This document shows positions 7,852 through 10,237 of a stretch of DNA of 10,237 bases, one piece after another. How positions within the stretch are numbered: the stretch's first letter is position 1; every line of letters begins with the position of its first letter. The notes beneath the pieces were generated by a model. It made no database searches. It was not told where the DNA came from and worked only from the letters and a program-made list of their open reading frames with translations. Source of the DNA: Zygnema cylindricum (Eukaryota > Streptophyta > Zygnematophyceae > Zygnematales > Zygnemataceae); assembly GCA_037447655.1 (NCBI GenBank), contig JBBHKE010001855.1, forward strand, positions 458,373 to 468,609. Direction: 5' to 3'. The translations under genes and the position numbers were made by a program.

Positions 7852-8010
7852 GGTTAGAATGCATTAGACTAATTTAGTGGAGGGAGATGTGGCGAATTGT
7901 AGTCCACTCCCTTATGTGGTGTTTTTCACAGTATTTCATAATCTTGGGCCAAAAAAGTTGTGACCAAATTAGTGTTATTAACAATAATAGCAACGGGAAG
8001 TGTAAGTTTC
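7852..8010. repeat. Dispersed repeat, copy B
   Basis: It is a diverged partner of copy A, with AGAATGCATTAGACTAA, GGGAGATGTGGCG, TAGTCCACTCCCTTA and AGTGTTATTAACAATAATAG in the same order and spacing. A third fragment, ATTAGAATGCAC, is at 8102. Divergence appears substantial, which suggests old insertions or an old local duplication. Confidence 0.58.
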
Positions 8011-8147
8011 CCATTACACTAACTCAGAACAACTGGATAAAACACGATTATTCCAAAAATCATTTTAAATAGAAAGATGGAAATAGCGTAATCAAATCAT
8101 GAATTAGAATGCACTCTCACATAAATCTCCGAATCATTAGAAAAAAA

Positions 8148-8355
8148 CCCCAATCCTAGCCCTATCCAAACCTTAACCCTAACCCTAGCCCTACCCCTAC
8201 TCCTAATCCTAAACAAAACCCAACTCTAACCCTAAGCCAACCCTAACCCTAACCTCCTAACCCTACCCTACCCTACCCAGTCCTAAATCCAAACCAACCC
8301 TACATGAACCTCCGAGCCCCACCCAACCCGAACCTTGACCATAACCCTAACCTAA
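8148..8355 (+). repeat. Degenerate interstitial telomere-like (CCCTAA)n array
   Basis: About 200 nt are rich in AACCCTAACCCTA units mixed with CCTAGCC, CCTACC, TCCTAA and AAACCAACCC variants. The dominant unit is the hexamer CCCTAA (complement TTAGGG). Heavy degeneration and its place inside an intron argue for an interstitial remnant rather than a real chromosome end. Confidence 0.85.
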
Positions 8356-8440
8356 CGGCCGGCAACTGTAAGTTGAACAACAACGGACACCGTAACAAAA
8401 ACTTAACCAACGAATGTAATTAACTTAACTAACACTTAAC

Positions 8441-8460
8441 TTCACTTCACTTCACTTCAC
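8441..8460 (+). repeat. (TTCAC)4 microsatellite
   Basis: Four perfect TTCAC units are preceded by related AACACTTAAC sequence. It is a short intronic microsatellite with no evident function. Confidence 0.9.
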
Positions 8461-8605
8461 TGTGGTTATGTGATCAGTTCTAATGTGCGAAAAAGAAGCA
8501 GTATCTGTTGAGTCCACATATTACACGAGTAGTAAAAAGGTAAATAGGCTTAAGAAAAGGTTACCACATGAAGTGTTTCCGTACCTTTCCACACATTCTT
8601 TCATC

Positions 8606-8711
8606 TATTTTTTTCTTTCCCTACTCCTCCTCTCTCTCCTCCACTCTCTCTCTCTTCCTCTCTCTCCTCAACTCTCTCCTCCCCCTCTCCTCCTCTTTCC
8701 TCTCCACCCAG
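8606..8711 (+). repeat. CT-rich tract ending in CCCAG, antisense to the host gene
   Basis: CTCTCTCC, CCTCCTC and TCTCTCT units run for about 100 nt and end CCACCCAG at 8711. In composition and ending it matches the tracts preceding the two + strand exons, but here it lies in an intron of a - strand gene. No + strand exon is evident after it. Confidence 0.8.
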
Positions 8712-8956
8712 ATAATCATAACTTTCACTGCAATTAGAACTGCAGCATTTTAACTGCAGCAACTTAAAACCTAGATTGTATTCAATAACTGTGCAAAAAA
8801 AAAAAAAAAGGAACAATAAGCTATTTACATTTCCAAATCTCCTTCCTTACTTAAGGGAACCAATAACACCCTGATTAATCTGATTGTGACTCCAAAAAAA
8901 CCTAAATAAAACAGTAACATCCTAAAGAAAACTGTAAAAAACCTAAATAAAAATAT

Positions 8957-9072
8957 AACAACCTAAATAAACTGTTAAACTTAATCAAAAAAACAACAAC
9001 CTGAATAAACTGTTAAACTTAATCAAAAAAATAACAACCTAAATAAACTGTTAAACTCAATTAAAAAAAAAT
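8957..9072. repeat. 38-bp minisatellite, three units
   Basis: Units start at 8957, 8995 and 9033 with core AACAACCTAAATAAACTG followed by TTAAACTTAATC and an A-run. A partial unit (AACAACCGAAATAGG) follows. Looser related sequence (CCTAAATAAAACAGTAAC) extends left to about 8900. The array ends about 30 nt before the intron 1 donor of the - strand gene. Confidence 0.9.
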
Positions 9073-9104
9073 AACAACCGAAATAGGATTGTACCAAAGC
9101 TTAC

Positions 9105-9266
9105 CTTCTGCAATCTTCTCATCTGTTTCCTCTGACTCTTCCCGGTCCTCGCACCCGACACAGCTTCGGCATTGGCTCGGTGCTCACGCAGGCCTTTCTT
9201 GCGATCCTTTATCTTCTCCTTCCTAATTTTATCAAAATCACGCGATTTTTTGTTAAATTTATTCAT
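9105..9266 (-). CDS. Exon 1 of a small, very basic protein of unknown function (complete CDS = four exons)
   Basis: The start ATG at 9266-9264 has A at -3. The frame stays open upstream but contains no other ATG, so this is the first possible start. It encodes 54 residues dominated by Lys and Arg (KKSRDFDKIRKEKIKDRKKG, then a segment with RANAEAVSG, then QRKQMRRLQK), probably a charged helix, to donor AAG|GTAAGC in phase 0. Joining exons 9105-9266, 6695-6767, 5985-6107 and 5118-5242 gives 483 nt, 160 residues plus stop, with every junction in phase; this is the main evidence for the gene. The composition suggests a nuclear or nucleolar, RNA-associated protein, perhaps in ribosome biogenesis, but I do not recognise the family. 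The foldback element lies about 190 bp upstream. Confidence 0.72.
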
Positions 9267-9453
9267 GTTTCTTAATTTATGCCAACGATTTCTGTGTATA
9301 TTACACAATCTTGAATAAAAGAAGTGAAGGACGTGAGAAGAAGCAAGAAAACCAGGGAAAGAAAGAGAGCGACAGATAGAACACGGGCTCAAAAAGGAAA
9401 AAAAAGTGTTTTTTTCTGCAGCATTAACTCAGCAAAAAGTATAGTACGATTCA

Positions 9454-9686
9454 GTACAGTACACCATGAATCGCTATTAGTGCTGATGTTTTTTTTGTCG
9501 CTTAAAAAATATTTTTGCCGTACACATTTATCGGATTTTGGATCTGACGGTTGCGATTGAAAGGTAACATTCTCAGCTTCCGATTGGCCTTCTCAAATTG
9601 AAAATCCGGCAGGTGTGTACGGAGAAAAGATGTTTTAAGCGGCGAAGAAATTATCAACACTAATAGCGATACACGGTGTACTGTAC
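9454..9686. mobile_element. Foldback / MITE-like inverted-repeat element
   Basis: The left arm (9454-9536) and right arm (9604-9686) are inverted copies over about 82 bp at roughly 80% identity by eye, around a loop of about 67 bp. Shared blocks are GTACAGTACACC, ATCGCTATTAGTG, CGCTTAAAA, CCGTACACA and CGGAT. There is no coding capacity. The arms may extend further out (GTATAGTACGATT against ATTGTACTGCAATGG), so the element borders and any target-site duplication are unclear. It sits upstream of the - strand gene. Confidence 0.75.
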
Positions 9687-9714
9687 ATTTCAGTCCATTG
9701 CAGTACAATAACGG

Positions 9715-9734
9715 ACAGTACAGTACTGTACTGT
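9715..9734. repeat. 20-bp perfect palindrome of AGTAC units
   Basis: ACAGTACAGT is followed by its reverse complement ACTGTACTGT, and one more CTGTA unit continues the array. It uses the same GTACAGTAC word as the ends of the foldback element. Confidence 0.85.
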
Positions 9735-9850
9735 ACTGTAGATTAAAGTGCTGTACGGTATTGTACTACGATTTACTGGACCTATGTATCATCATAGGCA
9801 TTCAAAAACTGAGAAACACATATTGAGAAGGTATTTCGGGTATCCGTAAT

Positions 9851-9879
9851 ATGTACAGTACACCGCGAATCGTAATTAG
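9851..9879 (+). repeat. Third, partial copy of the foldback-element terminus
   Basis: TGTACAGTACACC, then GCGAATCG and a near match to TATTAG, repeat the left-arm sequence at 9456-9480 in the same orientation. It is followed by repeated ATTAGAGTAATGA words and, inverted, TTACTCTAATTTA at 9971-9983. Confidence 0.65.
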
Positions 9880-9983
9880 AGTAATGAAAAAATTAGAGTA
9901 CAAAAACTAAAAAAAAAAATTAGAGTAATGAACGCTAATTTATGTGTTAAAGCTGTTTCAACTATGAAGTTTACTCTAATTTA

Positions 9984-10153
9984 TAGTGTTGGGTATCGGG
10001 TAAATTCATATCGCGATAATTTCGATATTCGATATATCGAATATCGATCGAGAAGATTCCTCGATATATCGTACCGGGACCAACATAAATTATCGCGATA
10101 TATATCGCAAAAAATGGGTGTCCGTACAGTCATAGTATGGAAAACCGTACGGA
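9984..10153. mobile_element. Palindrome-rich block, possible DNA-transposon (hAT-like) end
   Basis: It starts TAGTGTTGGGTATCGGG, a kind of start seen in some hAT-type repeats. A perfect inverted repeat has arms at 10008-10022 (ATATCGCGATAATTT) and 10087-10101, and a perfect 26-bp palindrome lies at 10022-10047. Another TCCGTAC/GTACGGA pair is at 10121-10127 and 10147-10153. No transposase is present. The family label is a guess; the palindromes are certain. Confidence 0.5.
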
Positions 10154-10157
10154 TATG

Positions 10158-10237
10158 CCCCCCCCCCCCCCCCCCCCCCCCCCCGCCGGGGGGGGGGGGG
10201 GGGGGGGGAAAAAAAAAAAAAAAAATTTTTTTTTTTT
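10158..10237. other. Terminal homopolymer runs (C, G, A, T), likely assembly artefact
   Basis: C27 (10158-10184), GCC, G21 (10188-10208), A17 (10209-10225) and T12 (10226-10237) follow one another to the end. The C/G and A/T pairs are back-to-back self-complementary runs, which is atypical of genomic DNA and typical of homopolymer read error at a contig end. Confidence 0.8.

Larger units (their letters stand above)
6768..9104 (-). other. Intron 1 of the basic-protein gene (2,337 nt), repeat-laden
   Basis: The donor is AAG|GTAAGC (from 9104) and the acceptor is GAATATGTAG (6768). It is much longer than the other introns and holds a diverged repeat pair (7436-7590 and 7852-8010), a telomere-like block (8148-8355), a (TTCAC)4 microsatellite, a CT tract (8606-8711) and a 38-bp minisatellite next to the donor. 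No coding exon was recognised within it on either strand. Confidence 0.62.

Noticed and set aside
8148-8355. True telomere or contig end at the CCCTAA block
   Set aside because: The repeat is heavily degenerate and flanked on both sides by ordinary intronic sequence.
9267-9392. N-terminal extension of the basic protein upstream of the ATG at 9266
   Set aside because: The frame is open, but its first codon is TTG and no ATG occurs before 9266. The composition (Ser, Leu, Phe, Cys) differs sharply from the Lys-rich protein.
1-10237. CRISPR array, tRNA or rRNA gene
   Set aside because: The repeats seen are tandem without unique spacers, and no cloverleaf or rRNA core sequence was recognised by eye. 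tRNAscan-SE and Infernal runs would be decisive.

Overview
The window is eukaryotic nuclear DNA. It is AT-rich and intron-rich, with GT..AG splice signals, low-complexity introns and an AATAAA poly(A) signal. It contains no bacterial operons, tRNA, rRNA or CRISPR array. One exon encodes a PICOT-type protein (thioredoxin tail followed by a monothiol glutaredoxin domain with a CGFS active site). From memory its wording is closest to the plant/algal GRXS17 type, so a green alga or another protist is a reasonable guess, but the species cannot be fixed from the sequence. The terminal homopolymer runs suggest this is a whole contig, or the end of one, from a fragmented assembly.

Layout. 1-734 is intron of the PICOT gene: a purine tract, a TTTTTAGGG-like repeat, then long CT tracts leading to the 3' splice site. 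735-1334 (+) is one PICOT exon. 1335-1768 is intron-like and ends in another CT tract. 1769-2116 and 2333-2352 (+) are the last two exons of a gene whose product looks like the C-terminal part of a fasciclin (FAS1) domain, followed by a poly(A) signal at 2406. The PICOT and FAS1-like exons are out of phase, and the second CGFS domain that should follow is missing, so they are probably two genes brought together by rearrangement or by assembly across CT-rich repeats. 2412-5117 is AT-rich, with simple repeats and no gene I can support.

5118-9266 (-) is a four-exon gene I can reconstruct completely by splice phase. It encodes a 160-residue, very basic protein with lysine-rich segments and a C-terminal tail of three 11-residue repeats. 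I do not recognise the family. Its first intron is about 2.3 kb and carries interstitial telomere-like repeats, a 38-bp minisatellite, a CT tract and two diverged copies of a dispersed repeat.

9400-10237 lies upstream of that gene and is dense in inverted repeats: a foldback (MITE-like) element at 9454-9686, AGTAC palindromes, and a compound TATCGCGATA/TCGATA palindromic block that may be the end of a DNA transposon. The window ends in poly-C, poly-G, poly-A and poly-T runs that look like an assembly artefact.

The + strand exons and the - strand gene converge on the central AT-rich spacer. Nothing indicates that they work together. I did not find a convincing new multi-gene system. The points worth a second look are the PICOT/FAS1 junction, the stop-free 3n intron, the repeat-tailed basic protein and the foldback elements.
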